A stretch of 59,185 nt of DNA. Source: Deltaproteobacteria bacterium Ga0077550. Lineage in GTDB: Bacteria > Myxococcota_A > Polyangia > Nannocystales > Nannocystaceae. A program made the translations under genes and the position numbers. Positions 42,847 through 53,171 of this stretch are shown here, one piece after another. Location: NCBI GenBank assembly GCA_001464385.1, contig LNFB01000173.1, forward strand, positions 1 through 59,185, read 5' to 3'. The stretch's first letter is position 1. The number at the start of each line of letters is the position of its first letter. The notes below the pieces were generated by a model, which was not told the origin of the DNA, ran no database searches, and saw nothing but the letters and a program-made list of their open reading frames with translations.

Positions 42847-42853
42847 CCGTGAC

Positions 42854-42870
42854 GCCCGCGCTTGGCGGGC
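42854..42870 (+). other. Hairpin between gpsA and the Ser/Thr kinase
   Basis: GCCCGC (42854-42859) and GCGGGC (42865-42870) form a 6-bp stem with a 5-nt loop. It has no T-run, so termination is doubtful; it may attenuate or protect the gpsA transcript. Confidence 0.35.
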
Positions 42871-42891
42871 AATGCCCGATTCCGGTAGGCT
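42862..42891 (+). promoter_or_regulatory. Possible promoter TTGGCG-N18-TAGGCT for the kinase
   Basis: TTGGCG (42862-42867) and TAGGCT (42886-42891) are 18 bp apart. The -10 ends 10 nt before the TTG at 42902, supporting that start over the upstream ATG at 42872. Confidence 0.35.
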
Positions 42892-42901
42892 CGGTGCAAC
42901 G

Positions 42902-44464
42902 TTGAGCAACATCGAGCCCACGCCCTTCGGTGACAAGTACCTGCTCGTCGAGCACATCGCGACGGGGGGCATGGCCGAGATCTATCGTGCCCAGTACGCG
43001 GGCATCGAGGGCTTCGCGAAGGAGCTCGTCGTCAAGACGTTGCGCGAGGAGTTCGCCGCGCGACCCGAGGTCGTGGGGATGTTCCTCGACGAGGCCCGCG
43101 TCGCCGCGACGCTGACCCACAACAACGTCGTGCACACGTACGACCTCGGCGAGCTCGGCGGTGAGTACTTCATCGCGATGGAGCTGCTGAAGGGCGAGGA
43201 GCTCGTCAACGTGATGCGCCGCGCCGCGGCGACCGACGGCGGGCACTTGCCGCTGGATCTCGCGATCGGCGTCATCATGCAGTCGTGCGAGGGCTTGCAC
43301 TACGTGCACTCGCGCAAGGCCGAGGACGGCACGCCCCTCGGGTTGGTCCACCGCGACATCAACCCGACGAACATCCACGTCGGCTACGACGGCGTCTGCA
43401 AGATCCTCGACTTCGGCATCGCGGCGACCCGCGCCTCGGCGGTGGCGAAGAAGGGCCAGGTCGCGGGCAAGCTCTCGTACATGGCGCCCGAGCAGCTGCT
43501 CGGCCACGCGATCGACCAGCGCGCGGACATCTTCCCCCTCGGCGTCGTGCTCTACGAGCTCTGCCTCGGGCGGCGACTGTTCCGCGGCGCGCGGGAAGAG
43601 GTCACCCGTCGCGTGCTCGAGGGCGACGTGCCCGCGCCGACGATGATCGACCCGAAGTTCCCGCCCGCCCTCGAGGCGATCATCATGCGGACGCTCGAGG
43701 TCGATCCCGCGGATCGCTACCAGAACTGCGATCACCTGTTCCGCGATCTCGAGGCGTTCTGCACCGAGGCCGGCCTCTCGTGGACGCCGCGCAAGGTGAG
43801 CGCGCTGATGTCGACGCTGTTCGGCGCCGGCGCCCCGGCGCAGGTCGACTACAACGACGAGTACGACGACCTCGACAACGCGCTCGACTTCGCCGCGTTC
43901 GAGAACGTCCCCGAGTCCGCCGCCGACGAGGTGCCCGACTGGGCGCGCAATCTCGAGGCCGGTAGTGGCACGCCCGAGCCGCGCAAGAAGGCGATGACCA
44001 TCGGCAACCTCGAGGCCCTGGTCTCGCAGGGGAGCTTCGACGAGTCCGGGCCGAACCCGGTCGCCCGCGCCGCGCCGCCGACCCAGTCGCCGCCGGCCCG
44101 TCCGCCGCAGCCCGCCGCCGCGCCCCCGCCCGAGGAGCGCCCCCCCGATCCGACCCGATCCGGATTGCACCGCGCGATCCAGGACGGCGAGGCCGATGCC
44201 CCGCGACGTCGGCGGTTGCCGACGGCCTCCCGGCCCGCGGTCCGGCAGACGCGCAACCCGACCCCCGGCACCGGCCGCCAGGCCATCGTGCCGACCGGGC
44301 CGCTCGCCGCGATCGCGCCCGATGCCGCGAGCGGGCGGACGTTCGGACACTCGGTCGTGAGCGACGAGTCCAAGCGCGGCGGCGGGGCGTGGGCCTGGCT
44401 CATCGGCCTGATCGTGGTCTCCGGTCTGGGCTACGTCGCCTACGCGCTCTTGACCACGAAGTGA
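42902..44464 (+). CDS. Hanks-type Ser/Thr protein kinase with C-terminal tail anchor
   Basis: 520 residues from a TTG at 42902; an ATG at 42872 would add ten residues but lies inside a hairpin and upstream of the likely transcription start. The kinase domain (about 10-285) is complete: GGMAEIYRA glycine loop, Lys45 in VVKTL, HRDINPTN catalytic loop, DFGIAA and APEQ. A Pro/Ala/Arg-rich linker (about 350-485) leads to a single hydrophobic helix (WLIGLIVVSGLGYVAYALL) right at the C-terminus. The kinase is thus a tail-anchored enzyme facing the cytoplasm with no external sensor. It is followed 25 nt later by the Thg1-like gene. Confidence 0.92.
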   Translation: MSNIEPTPFGDKYLLVEHIATGGMAEIYRAQYAGIEGFAKELVVKTLREEFAARPEVVGMFLDEARVAATLTHNNVVHTYDLGELGGEYFIAMELLKGEELVNVMRRAAATDGGHLPLDLAIGVIMQSCEGLHYVHSRKAEDGTPLGLVHRDINPTNIHVGYDGVCKILDFGIAATRASAVAKKGQVAGKLSYMAPEQLLGHAIDQRADIFPLGVVLYELCLGRRLFRGAREEVTRRVLEGDVPAPTMIDPKFPPALEAIIMRTLEVDPADRYQNCDHLFRDLEAFCTEAGLSWTPRKVSALMSTLFGAGAPAQVDYNDEYDDLDNALDFAAFENVPESAADEVPDWARNLEAGSGTPEPRKKAMTIGNLEALVSQGSFDESGPNPVARAAPPTQSPPARPPQPAAAPPPEERPPDPTRSGLHRAIQDGEADAPRRRRLPTASRPAVRQTRNPTPGTGRQAIVPTGPLAAIAPDAASGRTFGHSVVSDESKRGGGAWAWLIGLIVVSGLGYVAYALLTTK

Positions 44465-44489
44465 TGGTAAAAAGGGCGACGTCTCGCGG

Positions 44490-45212
44490 ATGAAGAACGG
44501 CATCCACAACCCCGGTGCCTGGAACCTCCCCGCGTGGTCGCGCATCGGCGCGTTCGAGGTGTTCGGGGACTACGCACCGATGCCGGGCTTCCGCCTGGTG
44601 ATCGCGGTCGGCCCGACGCAGGCGGCGCTCACCGACGCCCTCGAGCACCGCGCGACCGACAGCGCGTCGCTCGATCCGGACCTCGCCCGCGCGACCATGC
44701 GCGCCGGCCTCGGTCTACTGCGCGGCCCCCTCGCCGAGTTCGTGTACGCCAACGCGGAGCAGGCGATGGTCGTGCTGCGCCCCGAGCGGACCACCGCCGC
44801 CGGCGCGACGATGGCGATCAGCGCCCAGCTCGTGAGCGCCTATGCCTCGCGTGTGTCGCTGCTGTGCGGCCGCGAGATGTCGCTGCAGGCCCGCGTCTTC
44901 GAGCTCCCCGACGTGACCGTCGTCCGCCGTGCCCTCGGCGCGCTGGTCGAGGACGTCGAGGACAACACACCGCTGCGCAGCGCGTTGTGGCTCGGCGCCC
45001 AGCTGCGCGGCCGCGGCCAGGCGTTCCACCCGTCGATGGTCGAGACGCTCGAGGAGCAGACGAGCCTGCTGCGTGGCCACGGCATCGACATGGACACGCT
45101 GCCGGCGTGGTGGTGGCGCGGCGTCGCGGCGCACGTCGACGCGGCCGGGGCGCTGCGGGTCTACGACGATCTGCCCCACGGCGAGGCGTTCGGCGATCTG
45201 GTCCCCGAGTGA
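44490..45212 (+). CDS. Thg1-like protein lacking catalytic acids
   Basis: 240 residues. The second half matches the tRNA-His guanylyltransferase (Thg1/TLP) family in order: ANAEQAMVVL, ISAQLVSAYASRVSLLC, LQARVFELPDVTVVRRALGALVEDVEDNTPLRSALW, MVETLEEQTSLLRGHGIDMDTLPAWWWRGV. Family enzymes add nucleotides 3'-5' to tRNA ends using two metal-binding Asp. Here the first (DGRxFH) is replaced by AVGPTQ and the second (SDE) by AEQ. Polymerase activity is therefore not expected. The gene lies between the tail-anchored kinase and hemW, whose GTG overlaps its stop. The family assignment rests on pattern similarity only; an alternative is a diverged GGDEF/palm-fold protein. Confidence 0.5.
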   Translation: MKNGIHNPGAWNLPAWSRIGAFEVFGDYAPMPGFRLVIAVGPTQAALTDALEHRATDSASLDPDLARATMRAGLGLLRGPLAEFVYANAEQAMVVLRPERTTAAGATMAISAQLVSAYASRVSLLCGREMSLQARVFELPDVTVVRRALGALVEDVEDNTPLRSALWLGAQLRGRGQAFHPSMVETLEEQTSLLRGHGIDMDTLPAWWWRGVAAHVDAAGALRVYDDLPHGEAFGDLVPE

Positions 45213-46345
45213 CGGCGGTGACGGGCTGCGACGCCCTCTACGTCCACGTCCCGTTCTGCGCGCGGCGCTGCACGTACTGCGACTTCGACTTCGTCGTCGG
45301 TCGGACGCCGAAGACGCAGGCGTGGCTCGCGGGGATCGCCGCGGAGCTCGAGGCGCGGCGCGACGAGCTCGCGACGCCGCTGCGGACGATCTACTTCGGC
45401 GGCGGCACGCCGAGCCTGCTCGGGCCTGCCGGGCTCCTCGCCGCCGGCGCGCTGCTGGCCCCGTGGATCCGTCGCGACGCGCTCGCGGAGTTCACCGTCG
45501 AGCTCAACCCGGAGCACGTCGACGCCGCGCTGTTGGCCGCGCTCGCCACCATCGGGGCCGGTCGCGTCTCCCTGGGCGTGCAGAGCTTCGAACCCGCGGC
45601 GCTGCAGCAGCTCGGACGCGCCCACGATCCAGCCCGCGCGATCGCGGCGGTGCGGGCCTGCCTCGCCGCGGGCTTGTCGACGAGCGTGGATCTCATCGTC
45701 GGCTGGCCGGGGCAGGACGCCGCCGCGCTCGATCGCGATCTCGATCGCGTCCTCGAGCTCGGCGTCGGTCACGTGTCGGTCTACGCGCTGACGATCGAGG
45801 CGGGCACGAGCTGGCCCAAGCTCGTCCGCCGTGGGTTGCGGGTGCTGCCCGACGACGAGGGGCAGGCTGCGGCGCTCGAGCGGACCCACGCGCGGCTCGT
45901 CGAGGCGGGCTTCGATCACTACGAGATCGCCAGCTATGCGCGTCCGGGTCGTCACGCCCGCCACAACGGCGCGTACTGGTCGTGGCGGGATTACGTCGGG
46001 ATCGGGCCTTCGGCCGCCTCGGCCCGCTACGCGCGCGACGGGTCGGTGACGCGTCGCACCAACCCGCGCGGCCTCGAGGCTTGGTCCCGCGGCGCTGCCC
46101 CGGAGATCGAGGGCCTCGGCGGGATCGAGGCCGCCGCGGAGGGTCTGTGGCTCGCGCTGCGGACGGCGGCCGGCGTCGACCCCGCCGTCGACGCCGCGTG
46201 GGTGCACGGGCGCGTCGCGCGGCGCGTCGAGCGAGGGGATCTGCGCTGGGTCGACGGGCAGCTGGCGACGGCGCCGGGCCGGTGGATGGTGCTCGACGGC
46301 ATCGCGGCCGACGTCCTCGCCGCGCCCGACGCGGCCCCGCGGTAG
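45209..46345 (+). CDS. hemW: HemW-like radical SAM protein
   Basis: 378 residues from a GTG overlapping the previous stop. HemW is a heme chaperone related to, but distinct from, coproporphyrinogen dehydrogenase HemN. The [4Fe-4S] motif is at Cys17, Cys21 and Cys24 (FCARRCTYCDF). GGGTPSLL, SLGVQSF and VDLIVGWPGQ are typical of the SAM-binding barrel. The distinguishing HNxxYW motif is present as HNGAYW, followed by DYVGIGPSAAS. Length fits (about 370-390). It precedes hrcA by 33 nt; hemW (formerly hemN-like) next to hrcA is a common bacterial arrangement. Confidence 0.93.
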   Translation: MTAVTGCDALYVHVPFCARRCTYCDFDFVVGRTPKTQAWLAGIAAELEARRDELATPLRTIYFGGGTPSLLGPAGLLAAGALLAPWIRRDALAEFTVELNPEHVDAALLAALATIGAGRVSLGVQSFEPAALQQLGRAHDPARAIAAVRACLAAGLSTSVDLIVGWPGQDAAALDRDLDRVLELGVGHVSVYALTIEAGTSWPKLVRRGLRVLPDDEGQAAALERTHARLVEAGFDHYEIASYARPGRHARHNGAYWSWRDYVGIGPSAASARYARDGSVTRRTNPRGLEAWSRGAAPEIEGLGGIEAAAEGLWLALRTAAGVDPAVDAAWVHGRVARRVERGDLRWVDGQLATAPGRWMVLDGIAADVLAAPDAAPR

Positions 46346-46363
46346 CCCGGCGCGCGGCCGTGC

Positions 46364-46369
46364 TAGACT
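46364..46369 (+). promoter_or_regulatory. -10-like TAGACT upstream of hrcA
   Basis: GCTAGACT is centred 9 nt before the hrcA ATG (46379), so the leader would be only a few bases. No CIRCE inverted repeat (TTAGCACTC type) is present here. Confidence 0.4.
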
Positions 46370-46378
46370 GCCCGCGCG

Positions 46379-47479
46379 ATGGACGATCAGGCACTGCGTC
46401 CGAGGCAGGCCGAGCTGCTGCGCGCGGTCTGCCGCGCCTATCTCCTCGGCGGTGACGACGTCCCGTCGGCGGCGTTGGCCCGCGAGTACGACTGGTCGCC
46501 GGCGACGATCCGCAGCGAGCTCGCCGCGCTCGAGCGGGCCGGGCTCGTCGATCGGGCGCATCGTTCCGCGGGATGTCGACCGACGCGCGCGGGCCTCGAG
46601 CACTACGTGCGCACGCACCCGCACGCCGGGGATCCGCCGGTCGGCGCGGCGCGGGCCATGGAGCGCTCGCTGGCCAGCAGCTCGGGCTCGGTCGAGCAGG
46701 ATCTCCGGGCGACCGTCCGCGTCCTCGCCGAGGTCGGGGGTTGCGTCGCGGTGTCGTTCGTCGCCGATCCCGGACGCCGCCGCGTGACGGAGCTCGAGCT
46801 CGTGCCGCTGTCGGCGACGCGACTGCTCGTCGTGGTTGGTTTCGAGGGCGGCGGCACGACGATGCAGCCGGTGGGCTTCGACGACTCGCCGAGCATCGAG
46901 CACCTCACCGCGGAATCGGTGGGGCTGCAGGCCCGCTTGCGCGAGTTCTGCCTCGGTCGGACGCTGTTCGAGGCGCACGCCGAGCTCGCGCGCGTGCGCG
47001 ACGAGCTGCGCTCGCGGGTCGATCGCCGGCTCGCCGAGGTCGTGCGCCTCGGCCTGTCGTTCTGCGCCGGCGCCGAGCTCGATCCGCTGTGGCTCACCGT
47101 GACCGGCCAGGCGGGCCTCGCCCGTGGCCTGGGCACGGCCAACCTCGACGGTCTCGGCGATGTGCTCGCGCGGCTCGAGGACGATCGGCGGCTCGCCGAG
47201 ATCCTGTGTCAGCTGCTGCCGGAGGCGCAGTGCGCCCAGGATCCCCACGCGCAGGTGGTCCTCGGCGGCGCCGCGCTGCTGGATCGCGACGCGGGTCATG
47301 CCGAGCCGTCCGAGCCCGGCGCGCTGCGCTTGGCCCTCGTCGGATGTCGGCTGCCCGCGCGATCGGACGCGTCGCCGCGCGTCGGCGCGATCGCGGTCCT
47401 CGGCCCGGACCGGATGGACTACGCCAGCGTGATTCCTCTGGTAGAGTATGCGGCCCGTGCCCTGGCTGCCCGCAGTTGA
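46379..47479 (+). CDS. hrcA: Heat-inducible transcription repressor HrcA
   Basis: 366 residues. HrcA represses chaperone operons by binding CIRCE elements and needs GroEL to stay active. The N-terminal winged helix is clear: RQAELLRAVCRAYLLGG, SPATIRSELAALERAGLVDRAHRSAGCRPTRAG. The central and C-terminal domains match the family (ARAMERSLASSSGSVEQDLRATVRVLAEV, ASVIPLVEYAARAL). The length is normal. It begins the hrcA-grpE-dnaK-dnaJ series, although no CIRCE is visible in this window, so its targets here are unclear. Confidence 0.92.
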   Translation: MDDQALRPRQAELLRAVCRAYLLGGDDVPSAALAREYDWSPATIRSELAALERAGLVDRAHRSAGCRPTRAGLEHYVRTHPHAGDPPVGAARAMERSLASSSGSVEQDLRATVRVLAEVGGCVAVSFVADPGRRRVTELELVPLSATRLLVVVGFEGGGTTMQPVGFDDSPSIEHLTAESVGLQARLREFCLGRTLFEAHAELARVRDELRSRVDRRLAEVVRLGLSFCAGAELDPLWLTVTGQAGLARGLGTANLDGLGDVLARLEDDRRLAEILCQLLPEAQCAQDPHAQVVLGGAALLDRDAGHAEPSEPGALRLALVGCRLPARSDASPRVGAIAVLGPDRMDYASVIPLVEYAARALAARS

Positions 47480-47565
47480 CGGCGGCCTCCGCGGCTCTCG
47501 CGTCCCACGGCCCCCCACGGATCTCGGCCAGACGGCCGGCCCGCCCGCCCCATTCGAGGCGTCGA

Positions 47566-48219
47566 ATGACGAAACAGACCGATTCTGCGAACTCCCACGC
47601 CGACCTGTCCGACGAGATCCAGCAGGCGATGGACGAGGCCGAGGCCGCCGTCTCGGCCCTCGATTCCGATGACGAGGACGACAAGGGGGCGGCGGCCGCG
47701 GCGTCGGCGTCCGGGCTCGCCGCCGCGGTGGTCGAGCTCGAGGCCGAGCTGCAGACGACCAAGGACCGCTGGCTGCGCGCCGTCGCCGACCTCGAGAACT
47801 ACAAGAAGCGGGTCAAGCGCGAGATCGACGAGGCCACGCTGTCGTCGGTGCAGCGGCTCCTGCCGGCGTTCTTGCCCACGATGGACAACCTCGAGCGCGC
47901 GCTCGAGGTGTCGGGCCCCGGCGCCAGCGTCGACCAGCTCGCGCGCGGCATCCAGATGGTGCGTGACGACTTCATGGCGGCGCTGCGCAAGCACGGCATC
48001 GAGCCGGTGCCGAGCGTGGGCACGCCGTTCGATCCGTCGATCCACGACGCGCTGCAGCAGGTCGACTCCCCCGACCACGCGCCCGGCGTCGTCGTCCGCG
48101 AGTTCGAGCGGGGCTATCGCATGGGCGAGCGGTTGATCCGCCCCGCGCGGGTGATCATCGCCGGGCCGGGTTCGACCGGCTCGGCGGCGGCGCCGGGTGA
48201 GGGCGCGAAGGGGGCCTAG
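47566..48219 (+). CDS. grpE: Nucleotide exchange factor GrpE
   Basis: 217 residues from an ATG with GAGG 6 nt upstream. GrpE releases ADP from DnaK. The N-terminal 60 residues are acidic and disordered (SALDSDDEDDKGAAA). The long dimeric coiled coil (about 63-120) contains WLRAVADLENYKKRVKREIDEA. The beta-domain shows VPSVGTPFDPSIHDALQQVDS, VVVREFERGYRMGERLIRPARV. It lies 86 nt after hrcA and 3 nt before dnaK, so it is co-translated with dnaK. Confidence 0.95.
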   Translation: MTKQTDSANSHADLSDEIQQAMDEAEAAVSALDSDDEDDKGAAAAASASGLAAAVVELEAELQTTKDRWLRAVADLENYKKRVKREIDEATLSSVQRLLPAFLPTMDNLERALEVSGPGASVDQLARGIQMVRDDFMAALRKHGIEPVPSVGTPFDPSIHDALQQVDSPDHAPGVVVREFERGYRMGERLIRPARVIIAGPGSTGSAAAPGEGAKGA

Positions 48220-48222
48220 CGG

Positions 48223-50055
<1,833 letters not shown>

Positions 50056-50067
50056 CGCGGATCCGCC

Positions 50068-51207
50068 GTGGCCGAGCTCGACTACTACGCGATCCTCGGG
50101 GTCGACGCGGCGGCCAGCGCGGACGAGATCAAGCGGGCGTTCCGTCGGCTCACGCTCGAGTTCCACCCGGATCGGCACCCCGACGACGCGCAGATCGAGG
50201 CGCGCTACCGGCAGATCAACATGGCGTACGACACGCTGTCGGACGCGGCCAAGCGCTCGCGCTACGACACGCAGCGCCGGCTCGGCCAGCTCGATCTCAG
50301 CAAGGGCTTCGACGGGCAGACCGCCCGCGACCTCCTCGGCAACATGTTCGGCGACGTCTTCGGCAGCCGTCGGAACCAGCGCCGCAAGGGGCGGGACCTC
50401 CGGTACACGCTGAGCGTCGACTTCGTCGAGGCGGTGCTCGGCTGTCGACACACGATCGAGTTCGAGGCCCCGGGCCCGTGCTCGCAGTGCGGCGGATCGG
50501 GCACCGCGCCCGGCGGGCGGCCGCCCGAGGGCTGCGACGTCTGCGGCGGTCGTGGCGAGGTGAAGGGCGAGGGCCTGTTCGCGCGACGCACCCGCTGCGG
50601 GCGCTGCGACGGCACCGGCCTCGTGCAGGTCGAGCCCTGCGCGGGGTGTCGCGGCTCGGGCGCGCGTCGACAGCCGCGCGCGTTCGACGTGAAGCTGCCG
50701 GCGGGCACTGTCGCCGGCGCCGAGCGGTTGCTGCCCGGTCTCGGCGAGCCGGGGCGCTTCGGCGGCGACGCCGGGGACCTCCGCGTCACCGTCAACGTGC
50801 GACCGCACCCGCGGCTGCAGCGCGACGAGGACGACATCCGCTGCGACGTGCACATCAGCGTCGCGGAGGCTGCCCTGGGCGCGCGGGTGTCGGTGCCGAC
50901 CGTCGACGGCAACGTCGACCTCGACATCCCGGCGGGCGTCCGCACCGGCACGCGGCTGCGGCTGCGCGGCAAGGGCGTGCCGCGGACCGATCCGCGGCGC
51001 GGGACCCCGGCGCGCGGCGATCAGCTCGTCGGTGTGGTCATCGAGACCCCGGTGCTGTCGAGCGATGGGGGCGGGCACGTCCGCGCGGCCCTCGAGGCGC
51101 TCGAGCAGGCGTGTGTCGAGGCCGGCGCCTATCCACGCCGGGCCGAGGAGCGCGGCGGCACGGCGCGGGCGCCCGGGGCCGGCGGCAACGGCGGGCAAAC
51201 CCGCTAA
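50068..51207 (+). CDS. dnaJ: Chaperone protein DnaJ
   Basis: 379 residues from a GTG, 12 nt after dnaK. The J domain has HPD at 33-35. A glycine/basic stretch is short, so the usual Gly/Phe-rich region is nearly absent. The four zinc-binding repeats are intact: CSQCGGSG (138-145), CDVCGGRG, CGRCDGTG and CAGCRGSG. The C-terminal substrate domains include DVKLPAGTVAGAERLLPGLGEPG and DGNVDLDIPAGVRTGTRLRLRGKGVP. DnaJ delivers clients to DnaK and stimulates its ATPase. The tail is Gly/Ala-rich. It ends 29 nt before the MglA-like gene, which has its own -10-like box at 51205, inside the dnaJ stop region. Confidence 0.95.
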   Translation: MAELDYYAILGVDAAASADEIKRAFRRLTLEFHPDRHPDDAQIEARYRQINMAYDTLSDAAKRSRYDTQRRLGQLDLSKGFDGQTARDLLGNMFGDVFGSRRNQRRKGRDLRYTLSVDFVEAVLGCRHTIEFEAPGPCSQCGGSGTAPGGRPPEGCDVCGGRGEVKGEGLFARRTRCGRCDGTGLVQVEPCAGCRGSGARRQPRAFDVKLPAGTVAGAERLLPGLGEPGRFGGDAGDLRVTVNVRPHPRLQRDEDDIRCDVHISVAEAALGARVSVPTVDGNVDLDIPAGVRTGTRLRLRGKGVPRTDPRRGTPARGDQLVGVVIETPVLSSDGGGHVRAALEALEQACVEAGAYPRRAEERGGTARAPGAGGNGGQTR

Positions 51208-51210
51208 GCT
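51205..51210 (+). promoter_or_regulatory. -10-like TAAGCT upstream of the MglA-like GTPase
   Basis: GCTAAGCT covers the dnaJ stop codon and ends 26 nt before the ATG at 51237. It would allow the GTPase-kinase pair to be expressed apart from dnaJ. No -35 is evident. Confidence 0.3.
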
Positions 51211-51236
51211 GGGATCGAGGTCCGACCGGCGCGCCC

Positions 51237-51902
51237 ATGGTGTTCATCGACATCCAGCACCGGGAGGTGACGCTCAAGCTCGTTTATTACGGACCGGCGT
51301 TGAGCGGGAAGACCACCAACCTGCAGCAGCTGCACGGGATGATCGGCGAGGGCACGGGCACTCGGTTGATGACCCTGAACACCCGGGACGACCGCACGCT
51401 GTTCTTCGACCTGCTCCCGCTGCAGATGACCACGGCCGGCGGGCTGTCGATCAAGATCAAGCTGTTCACCGTCCCCGGTCAGGTCTACCACGCGGCGACG
51501 CGGCGCATCGTGCTGCAGGGCGCCGACGGGGTGGTGTTCGTCGCCGACAGTCGCATCAGCGAGACGCGGGCCAACAACGAGAGCTTCGCGGACCTCCGCC
51601 AGAACCTCGCCGACAACGCGATCGCGTTCGAGGACATCGCGGTGGTGATCCAGTTCAACAAGCGCGACCTGCCCGGCATCCGCACGGACGAGGAGATCAC
51701 GCGCATCGCCGCGAAGGGCAGCGAGCCGGTCTACTCGGCCGTGGCCATCGACGGGGTCGGCGTCGCCGATACCTTCGAGGGGCTCGCGTCCTCGACGTGG
51801 ACCAAGCTCGATCGGCGCTACGAGCTCGATCGGCGGTTCGGCGTGTCGCACGAGCAGTTCATGGACCGCCTGCGGGCGCTCGTCCGTCCGGGTGGCCCGT
51901 GA
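51237..51902 (+). CDS. MglA-family small GTPase
   Basis: 221 residues. MglA proteins are the Ras-like switches that set cell polarity for motility in myxobacteria. The P-loop is GPALSGKTTN (Gly19 to Asn28), switch II carries the MglA hallmark TVPGQ with Thr78 at the same residue number as in Myxococcus MglA, and the guanine motif is NKRDL. The N-terminus VFIDIQHREVTLKLVYYGP also resembles MglA. Compared with Myxococcus MglA it is longer by about 25 residues at the C-terminus. No mglB (roadblock) gene is adjacent. The stop overlaps the GTG of a histidine kinase, implying a functional pair. Confidence 0.9.
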   Translation: MVFIDIQHREVTLKLVYYGPALSGKTTNLQQLHGMIGEGTGTRLMTLNTRDDRTLFFDLLPLQMTTAGGLSIKIKLFTVPGQVYHAATRRIVLQGADGVVFVADSRISETRANNESFADLRQNLADNAIAFEDIAVVIQFNKRDLPGIRTDEEITRIAAKGSEPVYSAVAIDGVGVADTFEGLASSTWTKLDRRYELDRRFGVSHEQFMDRLRALVRPGGP

Positions 51903-53158
51903 CCGTCCAGGCCCCGGCGCCGATCGACCGCGCGCCGCCGCTGGGCGAGCTCGTGACGCCCGCGGAGCTCGAGCGGTGCCTGCGACCGCTGCTCGTGCAC
52001 GGCGTCGACGGCATCGCGGTCTTCGATGCGTCGGGTCAGTCGCACGCCCGCGTGTCGACCGAGGGGTCCCCGGTTCGCCTCTGGGATCAGCTCCCGCCCG
52101 AGGCCGCCGCCGCGTTGCACCGCGCCGAGTCGCCGCCGTTCGGCGTGGCGGACCACGTGTGCGAAGCCTCGGGGCTTCTGGCCGGCAGCGATCACGTCGG
52201 CGCGCTCGTCGTGTGCCGTCGCGCGAGCGACCCCGACGGGGGCATCGGCCCGGCGATCGTCGCCGTGCTCGCGCAGGTGCTGCACTCCGCCTACGCCACG
52301 TGGGTCACCTCGCAGCTGCACCTGCAGACCTCGGCGAGCTCGTGGCGGGCGCTGTCGCAGCAGAACGCCGAGCTGCAGCGCGCCGTCGAGCACCTGCGCC
52401 AGCTCGACGAGCTGAAGAGCAACTTCCTCGCGACCGTCTCGCACGAGCTGCGCACGCCGCTGACGTCGGTCATCGGCTTCTCGGAGATGCTCGTCGAGGG
52501 GGTCGCCGGCGAGCTCAACCCCGAGCAGGCCGAGTACGTGCGGACGATCCTCTCGCGCGGCGAGGAGCTGTTGTCGCTCATCACCCACGTGCTCGAGATG
52601 TCGCAGCTCGAGGCCGGGGCCGTGCGGCTGGAGCTGTCGGCCCGGAGCGTGCGCGAGCTGGTCGCCCACGCGCTCGACGCGGTGCGGCTCCAGGCCGAGC
52701 AGGCGGAGATCGAACTGCAGGCCGAGATCTCCGAGCTCCCGCCCGTCCTCGTCGACCCCGAGAAGATGCACCGCGTGCTCGTGAACCTCGTGGGCAACGC
52801 GATCAAGTTCTCGCCGCGGGGATCGACCGTGGTGGTGCGCGCGAGCGCGGCCCCGATCCGCCGCCCCTTCGTCGAGGAGACGCTCTTCGGTGAAGAGGCC
52901 CACGACGCGGTGCGGATCACGGTCAGCGACCGCGGGATCGGGATCGCGCCGGATCAGCTGCTGCGGGTCTTCGAGGCCTTCTATCAGGTGGATTCGGGCC
53001 CGACGCGTCGCCACGGTGGCGCTGGCCTCGGGCTGTCGATCGTCCGCAACATCCTGCGCGCGCACGGCGGTGAGGCGTGGGCCGAGAGCACCGTCGGCGT
53101 CGGCACCGAGATGCACGTGACGGTGCCGATCGCGTCGGTGCACGCGAACCCGGGCTGA
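51899..53158 (+). CDS. Cytoplasmic sensor histidine kinase coupled to the MglA-like GTPase
   Basis: 419 residues from a GTG overlapping the previous stop (GTGA). There is no membrane segment. The N-terminal 135 residues form a GAF- or roadblock-like sensor (LLVHGVDGIAVFDASGQSHARVS and VGALVVCRRAS; this fold call is uncertain). A short coiled coil follows (about 150-172). The kinase has the phospho-acceptor His182 in FLATVSHELRTPLTS and an ATPase domain with NLVGNAIKFSPRG, DRGIGIAPDQ, RVFEAFYQ and GGAGLGLSIV. No response regulator is next to it. The first segment's LVHGVDGIAVFDASG resembles roadblock/LC7 proteins, which bind MglA in other systems. Confidence 0.9.
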   Translation: MTVQAPAPIDRAPPLGELVTPAELERCLRPLLVHGVDGIAVFDASGQSHARVSTEGSPVRLWDQLPPEAAAALHRAESPPFGVADHVCEASGLLAGSDHVGALVVCRRASDPDGGIGPAIVAVLAQVLHSAYATWVTSQLHLQTSASSWRALSQQNAELQRAVEHLRQLDELKSNFLATVSHELRTPLTSVIGFSEMLVEGVAGELNPEQAEYVRTILSRGEELLSLITHVLEMSQLEAGAVRLELSARSVRELVAHALDAVRLQAEQAEIELQAEISELPPVLVDPEKMHRVLVNLVGNAIKFSPRGSTVVVRASAAPIRRPFVEETLFGEEAHDAVRITVSDRGIGIAPDQLLRVFEAFYQVDSGPTRRHGGAGLGLSIVRNILRAHGGEAWAESTVGVGTEMHVTVPIASVHANPG

Positions 53159-53171
53159 GGTGCGGCGGCCC

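Noticed and set aside
42872..42874. ATG at 42872 as start of the Ser/Thr kinase
   Set aside because: It lies at the edge of a hairpin and before the best -10 box. The TTG at 42902 fits the promoter and the family's usual N-terminus. Not excluded.
46340..47570. CIRCE element for HrcA
   Set aside because: No TTAGCACTC-N9-GAGTGCTAA-like inverted repeat is present upstream of hrcA or grpE.
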